Shown piece by piece: positions 14,926 through 27,598 of a DNA stretch of 64,000 bases. The stretch comes from Chrysoperla carnea. Its lineage: Eukaryota; Arthropoda; Insecta; Neuroptera; Chrysopidae. Position 1 is the stretch's first letter. Each line of letters opens with the position of its first letter. The notes beneath the pieces are model-generated. The model was not told the origin of the DNA, made no database searches, and was given only the letters and a program-made list of their open reading frames with translations. The stretch spans positions 71,320,368 through 71,384,367 of the forward strand of contig NC_058337.1 in NCBI RefSeq assembly GCF_905475395.1, read 5' to 3'. The translations under genes were made by a program, and so were the position numbers.

Positions 14926-15697
14926 ATGACTTGAAAAATAAGTTTTATCAAGAAAAATGTTTCAAACAAAAATGTCCTTTCAATAAATTTGACGTAGGGT
15001 ATCGGGTCAACCAAAAATTTACTCCAATTCATAACTAAGTTAAAACTTAATTAAAAGAAAAATGGTCCAATTGATAATTTATAATAAATTTGTTTCCTAC
15101 AACTTTGCTTGTTATATAAATTTTAATTTTACTAATATCAAAAGAGAAGTCCTCGAAATCAAAAAGAATAATAAACAAAACCATGTTTTGTTAAGTGTGA
15201 GTTAGATCCAATCTAAGCATTTCATCCCCTATTTATCCCCTTTTCTGCCATGCATGATTTTTTGGGCACTCAATATACCTAGTTTACTATTTAACATACT
15301 GAAATTTTTTGTAAACTTTCTGACGCTATTATCCCAAAAAGGTTTTGATTTCAATCTTAAAAACCTGAAAAATTTTTTTATTGGTAGACTTTTTCTCAAA
15401 GAATATGTGGTTAAAATTTCAGTTTAGGTATCCATGCAAATTTTTAAGAAAAATATCATTGAAAATCGATATAAAATACATTGCTCTTAGGGAGAAATCT
15501 CAAAAAACGACATTTTTTGAAAGTTTTTGATAATTATCACTTGGAACGAATGAAAACAAATTTTAAAAAAAACTTTTTTATACAAAGTAAACATATTACT
15601 TGCAATGACATAGAAAAGAAAAAAAAACCAAGTGCCTCCATCCATATACCTAAGGGATGTACGAGCAGGTACATTTAGGGTTGAAATTATTTTTATC

Positions 15698-15895
15698 TTA
15701 TTTTCAACTTTGATAATGAATTTTAGTATATCTTTATGAAAGTAGACGAAAAATAAGAATACAATTTTTCGATACCTGCCTTGGTTTACCAAATATCAAA
15801 AGCTGAATAATTAAACAAAATTTTCAATTTTCGATATTTTGAAAAATACGCCAGATATCGAAAAATTGTATTCTTACTTTTCATCATAGTGCTTA
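15698..15895. mobile_element. Small foldback MITE (family D, copy 2, right end worn)
   Basis: It starts with the same TATTTTCAACTTTGATAATG and keeps the AGTAGACGAAAA and TTTTCGATATTTTGA blocks in the same order as copy 1. The inner arms (AAGAATACAATTTTTCGATA and its complement at about 15857-15885) form a strong hairpin. The right terminal repeat is not recognisable. Confidence 0.55.
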
Positions 15896-16473
15896 TAGAT
15901 CCTTAGGATTAAATAAAATTGATTGAAAATCATCGTATATTTTCGTTATAGTATAATATTTAAAGAAAATATATGCATATATAATATACATATCAAAAAA
16001 TTTAGAAAACATTAAACATATTGTAACGCAATTCCTCTTTTTACAATAATAAACAAATCCGATACGCTTTATAAATTGTAATAATACGAAAAAAAAAGGT
16101 ATTGCGTTTGCATTTTTACTTTTTTTTAATTGAATTTGTGAAAATAATTGTAAAGAATTCTCTTATCACTTACCTCCTAACATACAAATAAAAATTTTTT
16201 AATTACAATTACTTCACATTATAATAATAATAATTATAAATACATTTTATTGACCCCTATTTCATATACATATTTATTTATTTAATATTTGTTTATTTAT
16301 TCTTTTATTTACATAATTAATAAATAAATATTAACAATAATTTTATTATGAAAAAGAAAATTAAATCAATCACGTGTATGCCACTTATACGAATTAGAGC
16401 AGGATCTAGATATACTTGAGTAAGTATAAATATGAGGAACGAAATCTTTTAACTGATTCGTATACCTGAGACT

Positions 16474-16983
16474 CTTAAGGATGTTCCAGCATGGTATTTG
16501 CAGTTTCTATGTTAAAGCAATGGTACAATTTTTTTTTCGACAGAATTTAACGAAAAATTAAATTTAAGAATTTAATAATGCTTGCTATTAATTCCCAAAG
16601 TTTCAGAAATTTTGACCGTTTAAAATGGGAAATAATTATGCCAACGTCCCAATTTCGATCAATTTACGTCAAAATTAATATCTCGAAAGTGAAAATTAAT
16701 TTCTAAATTTTTTTTTTAGAATTGTATTGTATAAACATTTTTTTCTACTTTTTCTTCAATATATAATAATATCATAAAAAATAGTTGGAGAGACCGGACA
16801 TTTTACATGCTTTAAATGGGACATGACCCTCAAAATCGCGAACTTTGTCTTTAAATATCTCGCGATCTAAACGGTCAAAAATTATGAAATTTTAGGAATT
16901 CATAAATAAAGCTATTATAAACCCGAGAAAAAAAATTCGGCCAAATCTGTCGAAAAGTGATTTCATGCTGGTACTACCTTAAG
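16474..16983. mobile_element. CTTAAGG-ended inverted-repeat element (510 bases)
   Basis: Left CTTAAGGATGTTCCAGCATG and right CATGCTGGTACTACCTTAAG are inverted repeats. The arms continue inward with spaced matches (TTTTCGACAGA, TTTTGACCGTTTA) to the centre, about 200 bases per arm. No ORF. Confidence 0.6.
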
Positions 16984-18464
16984 AAACCATAAACTCGTGT
17001 TTTCTTTGATTGACGAGAAAACTTGTATACGCAATCTTTGTTACTAACGTGTAGGATTTTTGGCGAACTAGAGAAGTTTCCACGGGCGTCGCTAGCTAAT
17101 AGACCGGAAGCGGAAATTTAAAAGATACATAATATGAATTATAAGAAAAATAATTTTAAATGGATATTTAGCTAGAATTGTTAAAAAGGGCAAACGGATT
17201 TTTCGTGCTTTATTTACGCATGAGACTTCATTTGACAGATTTACAGATGTACATACTTTTTGCTTATTGATGATTCTTTGGAATTTAGTTTGAATTCAGG
17301 AGAATATTACATTTTGTAATCAAATGAGTAGACTTCGAATAATTTTTTGCAATTTCTAGAGGGTGTAGTTACCCCTACCTAGACTCCCTGGCTACGCCCA
17401 TGGTAGTTTTCGGGATATTTCATCGTGAAATTCGTAAAAACAGTTATTTTTTGTTAATTCTAAGCAATGCAAACTTTCGAATGAGATGAAACTGCGTTAA
17501 TAATAATCTGTACGTTCATAATAATATGAACAATCTTTGAATATTGCTTTTCGAGCTGGATATTATTCAATTACTTAAAAAGCATAAAAATCTTCGAAAA
17601 TTTCTTTGGTGAATCCAAAGTTTATGTTGGTTAGAATTAACAATTTTATTTCAATATTTCAAAAACGGCTGTAAAAAGTGATGGGAGCTTACCGAGGGTC
17701 TCAAGTACATGAATCAGTCATTTGATCTTGTTCCTCAATTTTTTCATACTCAATCACCTTCAGAACCTACCCTATATTTGGTAATTTGATAAAAGTGACT
17801 TATATAAAGAAATTGTTTTTAAGAAAAAGACTTTTTATTATCATTATCTATGTTAAATGACAATATTTTGGCAAAAAAAAATTATCTGGTGGTTTTTTAT
17901 TACCAGCTTTTATATTATATTATTTATTTAACTTCACCAGCTATTATTAATATGCATAAAATCAAATATTTTACTTGAAAATTAAGGTTCTTCCTGTTGA
18001 GATAGATAGCTGAATTCTATGGAAGTGTAAATCAGATGACAACACAATTTTATGAAAGAAAAAATTTTTTAGATATGGTAAAAACGGTAGAAAACTTCAT
18101 TGATTCAAAATGTTTTTTTCAGTCTTAATTGAAATTTGAATAAAAAATACTATATTATAAAATGCAAGCTTCTATGATGTCTAAGTATGATGACTATCTA
18201 GAGTGTTCAGTAATGACAGCATCGGGACCAAACATAAAGTAAAATAATTGGAGAAGTCTTTAGAAGTTTTTAGATCTAAGACCCACTGTCAAAATTGGAA
18301 GAGACAATTCAATATTTAATTTAACGGAGAAAGAATTTAGGGAGAATAGTCGCAGGAATATCTGCGTTCAACGACCTAAAGTACATGAAATGTGAGTAAA
18401 TAGTAAATATAAAGATGAGATGAAAGAAGGATGATTAGATTAACTAATATGAGAAATTCTCCAT

Positions 18465-19545
18465 AATTAATTGTTGAAATACCCTGTATAGGCAGTGCTG
18501 AAGAGCAGTTCTTGCATTATTTTTATTCTATGTATAAATTTTTATATCATATATGTATACATATATGAAATATATCAAGGTACCCATTCTAAATATTGAT
18601 CCTTCGAACAAAATTTTTGTATTGGTGTTCATAAAATCCATTTTCGTTTATCCGTTTGAATATCTGTCTGTCTGTCTGCCCGTTTGTCCGCCTGTGTTAT
18701 ATCCTGCTCAAGACGTAATAATTGAGGTTGAGTTCTTAATCAGCAACATAGGTCATTTGGGTCCAGGCTTAGGACACATCTTGTTAAAAGTTAGAGACAG
18801 AACAAAAGTTTAAATGTAAAAAATGTTCTTATATAAAAATAAACAACTATTGTTTGAAACATTTTCTCATATAACCATCACTGTTTATCCGCGAGGGCAC
18901 AAAGTAAGTTAGAACATTATATAGTATTTATTATATGGGAATGTCAGTTATGTGCGTAGGACATGATAGCCACAGTATATATACATATGTAACCCAAACA
19001 TTGACCCCTTTGAATCTCTTAACATTTTCGTATGGGTTAAGTATGAAACTAAAATCAATAGACTCACTATATCAAGCTATCTACAAATTAATAACTCTAT
19101 ATTTAGTAGTTTTTTAGAAAATAGAAACTAAAGTTTTGTCATAATTTGGATCCTCACGGGAAAGTAGAGATATTTACCACAAAATGTTTCAAACAACGGT
19201 TATTTACTTTTTTATAAGAAACCGATTTTATATTTCAACTTTTGTCCTATCAATGGACCCGATGTTGCTCATTTACAAACGCAAATTCACTTTTTACGTC
19301 CTGAACACGCTACAATAAATTCAGTTCGATATCTCTTTCTGTTTCTTTTGAGTATTCGTGATGACCGACAGACGGACGGACAAACCGTAATTAAACGTGA
19401 TAACTTAATGAACACCTATACAAAAATTTTGTTGGTATCATCAATAGTTTTAAGCATTACAAACTTGGGACTAAACTTAAAACTTGGGACTAATATATTT
19501 CATGATTTATCAGTTCCACAAATGACTTCAAATTACTTAATTTAA
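18465..19545. mobile_element. Family A copies in head-to-head inverted arrangement
   Basis: At 18468 a left-end fragment (ATTGTTGAAATACC) reads forward. From about 18553 to 18905 the family A body reads on the minus strand (TCTGTCTGTCTGCC, GTTTATCCGCGAGGGC). From about 19130 to 19520 it reads on the plus strand (CCTCACGGGAAAGTAG, GACAGACGGACGGACA, GGGACTAAACTTAA). The result is a 1-kb imperfect palindrome. The short ORFs inside are repeat sequence, not genes. Confidence 0.65.
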
Positions 19546-19662
19546 TGAATAATTTCTATACAGATAACTTTATTAATATAACTATTTAATTATTTTTCAT
19601 ATATTTTCTATACGTTGCTCAATGGTTAAAACGAAGATGATTGTTTAAAATAAATATATATT

Positions 19663-19664
<2 letters not shown>

Positions 19665-19756
<92 letters not shown>
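19665..19756. repeat. (AT)n microsatellite
   Basis: An almost pure AT dinucleotide run of about 90 bases, with ATACAT at its left edge and AGGTAT at its right edge. Confidence 0.97.
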
Positions 19757-19757
<1 letters not shown>

Positions 19758-20189
19758 TATATATATAATAAATGTATATTTTTTATCAATTAAATTTTAT
19801 GTAATTTAAAATAACCATGATTAAAAAATATGTCATAGCTCTTATATAATTGTCAATGTCATATAAATTTTAAAAATATGTCAAAATTATCCATGTTATA
19901 TGGATAATGTTATATTTCTTTTGGTATGAATCACCTCAAAAATTTTAACATACTTACATATAAAAATATTAATTATATACCTGTTCAAGCATAACACATA
20001 TGTTAATTTTTACATGGAATATTACATAATTTTTGATGTAATTAGGTTTAAAACTTATAATTTTTTTTCCATATATTTTTAAGCTGTATGCAGGGTAATA
20101 CCACCCAATGTTGAACAATTAAAATATTCATATAATGTTACAGATAATTCTCCAGAATATTCTCATGATAAAGTTAAAAATATAATGAA

Positions 20190-20836
20190 ACAAGTGAAAA
20201 CAAACAATTAGCTGAGTAAATTGTTGAAATACCATGCATAGGCAGTGTGGATTACTCTATCACATTACACATACATACATGTCACACATACATAACTGAT
20301 ATTCCCATATAATATACATACTATACAACTTACGCCTAATTTGGGCCCTCACGGGTAAACAGTGATGTTTACGAAAAAAAATTTCAAACAAAAGGCTGGT
20401 TATTTTTTTATAAGAAAAATTTTTTATATTTAATTTTTGTTCTATCTCTAACGCATTACAAGATGAGTCCTACCGATCCAAGACCCAATTAACCTATGTT
20501 GTTCATAGGTTAATTGGGTCTTACGAACTCGACGAACTCGACCTCACTTTTTACGTCCTGAGTACGCTGTAAAAATTTCAGCTTGATTTTTTTTTTTCGT
20601 TTTTGAGTTATCGTGTTGACAGGCAGACGGACAGACAACCGAAAATGGACTAATTAGGTGATTTTATTGACACCTATACCAAATTTTTGTTCATAGCATC
20701 AATATTCTTAAGCGTTACAAACTTGAGACTAAACTTACTTTACCTAAATATTGCAATGTCGTTACGTATACTAACATTTACAATGAAAATTGTCCATACA
20801 CGGTATTTCAACAATTAACTGTATATTTTCATTTGT
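20190..20836 (+). mobile_element. Family A TIR element, copy 3 (apparently complete, 647 bases)
   Basis: The left end ACAAGTGAAAACAAACAATT...ATTGTTGAAATACCATG returns inverted at 20799-20836 (CACGGTATTTCAACAATTAA...TTCATTTGT), an imperfect terminal inverted repeat of about 40 bases with an 8-9-base gap. This defines the family limits. There is no transposase, so the element is non-autonomous. A perfect 19-base palindrome lies inside at 20480-20522. Confidence 0.75.
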
Positions 20837-22527
20837 TTTTATTTGAATTTTAAAAAGATTTAAAAAAAATAAAATAGAGACAAGATAAGCCGATAGAAAA
20901 ATTTCATTGAGTTGAAAGCTTTAATTTCATTTTCTCCAAAACTAATATTCGTACGTAAAGAACTTTTTTTGAGAATATCTCCAAATTAACCTTTGATTCA
21001 GATATATATTACATATATATAAAAATCGGTCTCGCCAGTATTTACGTATCTTATTTATGCTCCAACAATTGGCACAGTCACCCTACCTACTTAAGTAGCT
21101 ACTTCATAAATACCTAGCTAGCTATATTGCACAGGATGAGGTTTTTATTAATAATAATATAATAATAAAAATAAGTAATGCAATTACGTTTTATATTACT
21201 TAATTAAAAGTAATTATTATTATTATCATATTTCATTTGACTAGATTTTTAAAGATTTGTAGCAGAATTTCTGTTGTTCTGATATAAATCTTTTAAATTA
21301 AATAAATAATCATTCAAAAATTAACGTTGTTCTTTTTAAGTAGGTTAAATATATTATGACTATTTACCTTGAACTAGAGGAAACTGTTTTCACAAAAATT
21401 AAATTTTGTTACATCATTAACGTAATAAAATATTTTCTAACAATTATTGTTACTATTTCTTTTGAGGCGATTTCTCTTTAGGTTAATTTGTTGATAACTG
21501 GTTTTGGTTCTAAAGTGAGAAATATTAAAGTTTTACTAATTTACTAATACACTTATCTTAGAAATTATGTTGAAATCACCACTAATAAAAGCACTCATAC
21601 CTTGAGAACGAAAAATGAAACAACTTGTTACATTGTTTAGGCTTAAAAATTATAAATAATTGAATTTATTTTTTCTCTTCAATCTTCAAGAATATTCTAA
21701 TCAATTTGTTTTTATCCTATTTTTAAATATACTCAGCAAAATAATTAAAGGATAATTAAATACACACCAAATTTTATCCAAATTTAAACAGCTATATCTC
21801 TACAGCAAATAGTCAAATTTGCAGTTTTTAGTTATATTCATAAAAAAGCTACACTTGTTCTTCAAACTGATATAATAACGATAACCGTCCTTCAGTGTTT
21901 TTTTTTAAGTCAACAAGTGTATAAAATCTTATGCAGGCGGGTACTCAGCCTTTATCCCAAGGGGGTAAATAGAAATTTTTGGTCCAGCGGGGGCAAATAA
22001 GATATTTTTAGGCTAGAAATTTCATAAGCTTCCCAGTATTTTCACTCACATAATTAGCCATCATAGGTACGCACATGAACCTAAATAATATGTCCCGCGA
22101 ATACATCACCATCTTTTACAGCGTATTCCTTGACCTTAATTACTTTACTTAAAAAATTAAGTGAAAAATAACGCCACGTACTTTTGTCCAAAGCCTATAG
22201 TTAAGGGGTAATGAAAATTTAATTTTTAATTTTACAGTTCAACGAGAAAAGGTCATTTATATCGTGAATATAGAAATGCAATAATTCCTGTTAAATATAA
22301 TTTTAACAATTTTCTGGGCGGATTTTATTTATTATCAATTTTCTCGAATTTTTTTATTTTTGCCACAATTATCATTAAAATAAACTTCGGGAATAAATCG
22401 CAAGATAAACTTTCAGCTCGGTCAAGGGACAACATGGTTATTAATTTGCAGGGCAACCTATATAGGTTTATTATATTTTCTATAGCGAATTTTCTTTTTA
22501 ATTTAATATCAATTTTTCTGTTTTTAG

Positions 22528-22641
22528 ACTTGCGTCTTTTCAAAGCTGTTCAAACTGAATAACATAACGCTCACCAACATGTCTACGCTATCCATCCGAC
22601 CAGCGGTCTTCCAGAAATTCGTAGATCCCAAGCCCAATAAG
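22528..22641 (+). CDS. Candidate upstream exon of the elongase gene (N-terminal extension or 5' UTR)
   Basis: The stretch is bounded by a strong acceptor (pyrimidine tract then TAG at 22525-22527) and a donor (AAG|GTAATT at 22642). It is clearly richer in G+C than its surroundings. It is open in one frame throughout and has an ATG at 22579 in a fair context (CCAACATG), encoding MSTLSIRPAVFQKFVDPKPN plus Lys. It ends in phase 0, and the first certain elongase exon begins in phase 0 at 28255 with Thr-Met-Ala-Gly, so the two would join in frame to give a 291-residue protein. The intron would be 5.6 kb. I do not recognise the peptide from the ELOVL family. It could instead be 5' UTR, an alternative first coding exon, or an exon of another gene. 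Confidence 0.45.
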
Positions 22642-23109
22642 GTAATTAAATTTAACAATATACTTCTTGAATAAATAACAATATTTTACAATATACCGTA
22701 TACCGTATAATCGGTTCTCTTCAGAGCTGCAGGTGTAGGATATTTGGCATATCATGTCGAATTCCATATGTTAAATCCGTCTTCGAAAAAAAAAGTAGTT
22801 TTTTTACGAAAAACATTTCTTCTAGTTAAAGTTATTATATCTTTAATAGATTATGAAAGATACAGCAAAGTTATTAAAGAAAGAGCCAAACTAGATCTCA
22901 ACGTAACAACATTTTTAGAGATAGAGCGAAGCTTTAAATAACAAAAATGTTTCTCATAAAAATCAATCCAACAGATTCGGCAGAAATTCGACAACATCAA
23001 ATTTGTGTCCTTACCAAATTTGTAGCGTACGTTTAATGACGTACTTATTGTATTATCAATGGCCTATTTAAACGTAAACAGCAGAAGAAAAACTAACTCC
23101 TTATTAAAA

Positions 23110-23335
23110 CCCAAAAATACAGGTGCAAAAATCACTGAATTTTGACATCGTTATGGGCCTCACAAATCATCTATTGGTAGGGCTAATTTTTAGCGGGTTA
23201 AGTTTAAGCCAATATTGGGTCAGTTTTCATTGTTTCTATGGGAATTCGTTTCGAATTTACAGACAGACAGACATACAAACAATCGCCGTCACTTTTTTTT
23301 CAAACTATTAATTTTTTGTCAAGAATAACAAGTAG
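23110..23335 (+). repeat. CAGACAGACAGACATACA-containing interspersed repeat
   Basis: ATCACTGAATTTTGACATCG...GGGCTAATTTTTAGCGGG...TTTCGAATTTACAGACAGACAG then a pyrimidine tract. The layout, with a short CAGA run near one end, is like families A and C, but only one copy is seen. Confidence 0.35.
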
Positions 23336-24952
23336 TCCGTTGATGAACCGCGGGTTTAAGATTTTTTGGAGTCATTAATAAATTTTACACTTTAGAAGAT
23401 CTTACTTTTTAAATTGCAGTTTCGTTACCCACTCCCACAATACTATAAAGTGGTAAGTTGTTTGTTTAAAAAAAGGTGACATCCGAGCTTTTTGGAGAGG
23501 TAAATTACCTTGATTTATCCTACTCAGGAACCATCTTTGATAATCTAAATGGCTTATAGTAATCCTCAAGTTCCCACACAAAAAATTTAGTGATTATATT
23601 ACATTTCGGACTTTTCATTATTTAGTGATTATATCACATTTGAGACATGGGTACTTAATGTCCTACTGGACAACTATTAACTTAATAAACGAAGCCCAGA
23701 AAATTTTTAATTACGCTATCAACCGATGGATCACCAATTGATGGATATCTGTATCTGTTTTGAAAAAATTGCAATCTTTTAACAGAAAGATGCATTTTTC
23801 AAGGTCCGGTTAACGGATTCTTTGAAAAAATGATTTCAAAAAACTGTATCAATTAGGCATAAATTGATTGGTTTTTTTTAGTTCATGCAAATTAAAATAA
23901 TCTTCATTCTATTTTTTAATATGCGGTAGAATCTTAAACATACATCTAGCCTTATTACAGATTAACCAAAATATTTCTTCACAATCAAATTAAAAAATAA
24001 AACTTATACAATTCCCCACAAAAAAATAAACAATTTCGGTTAATCATATGTTCTTAAAAACTTACTTCTAAGGTCATAAAAAAATTATAATTATAATTAT
24101 TACTTCCATTGACCTTTGTTCCACCCGATAAATCAAAAAATTAAGATTAATGGTGGACAACGAACATGTATCAATCAGAAAACATATTATTAAAAATATG
24201 TCATGGTTTTCTTCGTCTAACAAGAGTGATTACAAGGTAGATATAACCAAAAGCCATGACATTATACCTTTTAATAAAAAAAACGTTTATCACTGTGATT
24301 TACTTCCACTATTCCAGATTATTGCACTTTTATCGAATCCAAGGTGATCTAGAATTAATTTGATGATCTAAATAGCATACTTGATTTATGTAATATTGAC
24401 ATCTAAACAGTTATGTTTACGGAAGTTGATTTATATGTACTTAATAAATTTTTTTTTCCTTATTTTATTTTAATTTATTTTTTTATAAATAATTTTATGT
24501 CTATATTTAAAATTTGAATAAACATATTTTTTATTTAATAAACTCCTTATTCTCCTTACCTTCCATAACTTGCTGATGGATTAGTTGCTTTTATTAGCGA
24601 ATTGTCGAAGGACATGGAGCTATTGCTTTTGTATTAATGATGGAATTTTGTCTCGCAAAGTACAAAATTTTGATTTTTTTCAAAATAAAAAATGTTTTTG
24701 AATTTTTTGATCAGTTTTAAGCAAAAAAGTACTCTTGTGATTTTTTTTATCTAGACGCATTTTGGAAATAAAAATTCTTGGAAAACTAAAAATGCAACAT
24801 TTGATTTTTAGAAAAATGTGTTATTTATTTCAATTTCTGAGGGATTTCGCTTAGCTAACGCAGCTATGAATTTTTTTAACATCAAAAGAAGCACTAAAAG
24901 AATAAAATCTAGGGGAAGCTATTTTCGGAAATCATTTTTGTCGTACTAGTCT

Positions 24953-25444
24953 AAGATCCCAATTACGATCGACCTTCACCATCTGTTTACCGAATGAAAG
25001 TTATTTTTTATGAAATATAAAATGTTAACAAATATCCCTGCAATGGGTTGCGTAAAAAAATGTGGTCAAGACTACTTTTAGTGAAAATATCAAGAGTAAA
25101 ATTTTTTGAAATTTTTCACTGACTTACATATCTAACGAATATTGATCTACTCGAAAGTAAAAGCCATAAAGAATATGCAGCAGCTATGTTGTTTGCCTCT
25201 TTTCGTTCGCATTTATACAAGTTATGAATAGTAATTAAGTTCACCTGTTAATTCATTGACTCACATATCTAAAGCTTTCAAGTTTTACAAGCTTTCCAAG
25301 TTTTGATATTTTTATTAAAAGTTGTCTGAACCATATTTTTTAAGGCAACCCACAACAGGGATATTTGTAAATATTTTACATTTCATAAAAAATAACTTTC
25401 ATTCGGTAAACAGATGGGTGAAGGTCGACCTTAATTCGGATCTT
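24953..25444. mobile_element. Long inverted repeat with near-identical arms of about 150-200 bases
   Basis: The left arm starts AAGATCCCAATTACGATCGA and the right arm ends in its complement (TCGACCTTAATTCGGATCTT). GACCTTCACC, CTGTTTACCGAATGAAAGTT, ATTTTTTATGAAAT and ACAAATATCCCTG occur in both arms in mirror order with few changes. No coding capacity beyond shadow ORFs. A recent foldback or MITE-type element in the long intron or upstream region of the elongase. Confidence 0.75.
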
Positions 25445-27598
25445 GTACTATACTATGCTTGGACTAAAAGTGTATTTAATAATAGAAAATACAAACATAA
25501 AAAAATTCAAAATTTTAAATTACACTTTTGATGAATTTAACTATAATTACACTTTCGCAAACGGTTTAGTTAAGCTGGATGAACCCATTAATTTAGAACA
25601 TTGTAGTGCCTGCCGAAAAACTTTGGGTCGACTTTTAATCCTTTTAAGGTGATTCAATTGAGCTGAAACTTTGCAGGCACACGAGACGACGATAAAAATA
25701 AAAAATAAATACAAAAAATTTTAATTAAAAATAATTTTATTTGAAATTTTTGAAATTTTTACAAAAACTTTTATTGGTTAGTTTTTTGTTGCTGTTTTTA
25801 AAAGCCGACCAAAATTCCAAATACCAAAATACGATGTCAAATAAATTTTTGTTAAATTAAAATGATAGCTCTAGATTAAGAAGTCTCTGGAATGTTTATT
25901 CTGAGTGACTAAATACAGTTAGAAATTTGTCGAAAACTACCATAAAATAAAATAAAAAAGTTTTCAATATCAAACCTTAAATTCAAGCACTGATTTTAAA
26001 TGAGTTGTAAAAATATATAATAAAAATAAAAATACATTTCTTAAATTTGTACACAAAGTAACAATTACATTTACCTACAAATTTTTATCAATGAATGAAC
26101 CACGTGCGTAAATTATAAATATCACGTGGATAAAAAGCATATTACGAATTGAATTTGTTCAAAGTCCTACAGATGCGTCGATACAATAAAATATTATAGG
26201 CGTACAATATCTATGATAATTTTTTTATTACTAAAACTATAAATTTTATAATTTTATGGCTATTAACGTATGGCGCTTATCTCGGAGATAAATTTTTAAT
26301 CTTTGAATCCAGACCAAAACTTAAAAAATGAAATACGCAATCCATCAAAAGAATAATTTTATAGATTTGTTTTTGTTTATTGTAGACTAGCAGGCACCTG
26401 CCTACTTTATTTGGACCCTTTATAAATTTCGCAACATTGACAATGACAACTGTAAAGAAAAATCCGCTAAATGCTCCCGCTTAGCTGGCCCCCTTTGCTC
26501 TAACTTTACTTCTATTCCTCAGAAAATTAGATGGCTTTCGGTTTCCAAACTCGGTGGGCTCGGAATATGGTAAAGGCATTAGTTTAAACGTATAAGAGTT
26601 TAATAATATCTACCTATTGTAAAAAAAAGTGGTTCAATTTTAATATCTCCGGCTGCCGTTATCGTAACAAGATAGCGAGTGTCCTATTCTGATATATATG
26701 CTATCAAGTTTTTTTTTTCAAAAATATACATATATATTTTTATCGATAAAAGGCCGTTAGAGAGTTTACTTGTAAAATTATTTATTATCTATTACTTGTA
26801 AAATTGTTACCTAAAATTTCGTCAATCAAATTTATTAAATATTTATTTGAAAGACAATAGTTCTGATTTTTTTAGCGAATTACTTGAAGAAAATTTAACT
26901 TTTGATGTTGATTATGGGTAAAAAATATTTTATAAAACGATGGCCATCGATGTCATTACTTTACTGACTACTTTACTTAGGCCACAAACCTAACTGAATT
27001 ATCTTTCAAAATATTCGGTAAAAGATATATTGTTTAGCAAATATCATAAAGTTTTAAAAAAATTCGATGCAGGCTACATTTTAGACTATAATTGACACAA
27101 TAGCTAATCACTGCTTCTCAATACATTTACTCAATGTTACCTTATCCTGTCGCTTCAATATACTCAAAAATTTTAAGGGGGTTTGAAGGCTAAAAACAAA
27201 GATTTTTAATTTAAAAAATTTGTGTAGGCACCACATAGCATCCTAGTAAAAGAAATAATTGTAAATCTCTGTAAATATTATATACTTAGTGAAAAAAGAA
27301 AGTAGCTGAAGTCAAAATTATTTTGCTTATTATAAAAAGTCCAATCTTTTTAATATTTAGTGAATAAATTCAGAATTTTGGGTTTTGAGTACTCTGTAAA
27401 TTGCCTTGTAAACGCCAGAATTGAAATCCCCTAATTCAAAGTATGAAAAATGGTATATTTATAATTTCTGGTGCAAAAGAAAACATTTTCTAGAAAAAAT
27501 CGAATGTTTTTTAGCTTATCAAATTTTGGTGTTTAAAATCAATTTGTAACTCTCACTTTTGGTTAATAGTTTTTAACTGGTCAAGTTCAAAAAAAAAA

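Larger units (their letters stand above)
1..22527. other. Gene-poor left arm
   Basis: Apart from the repeats listed separately, I see no supported gene. The open frames present are short (under about 100 codons), AT-rich in composition, and show no family motifs. Several donor-like GGTAAG words occur (for example 2166, 7611, 11338, 12446) without matching exons. Distant non-coding exons or enhancers of the elongase cannot be excluded. Confidence 0.6.

Noticed and set aside
18553-18813. Plus-strand open frame of 86 codons with a Cys/Pro-rich stretch
   Set aside because: It lies on the antisense of the family A CAGA-rich body; the Cys/Pro-rich part is the translated TCTGTCTG run.
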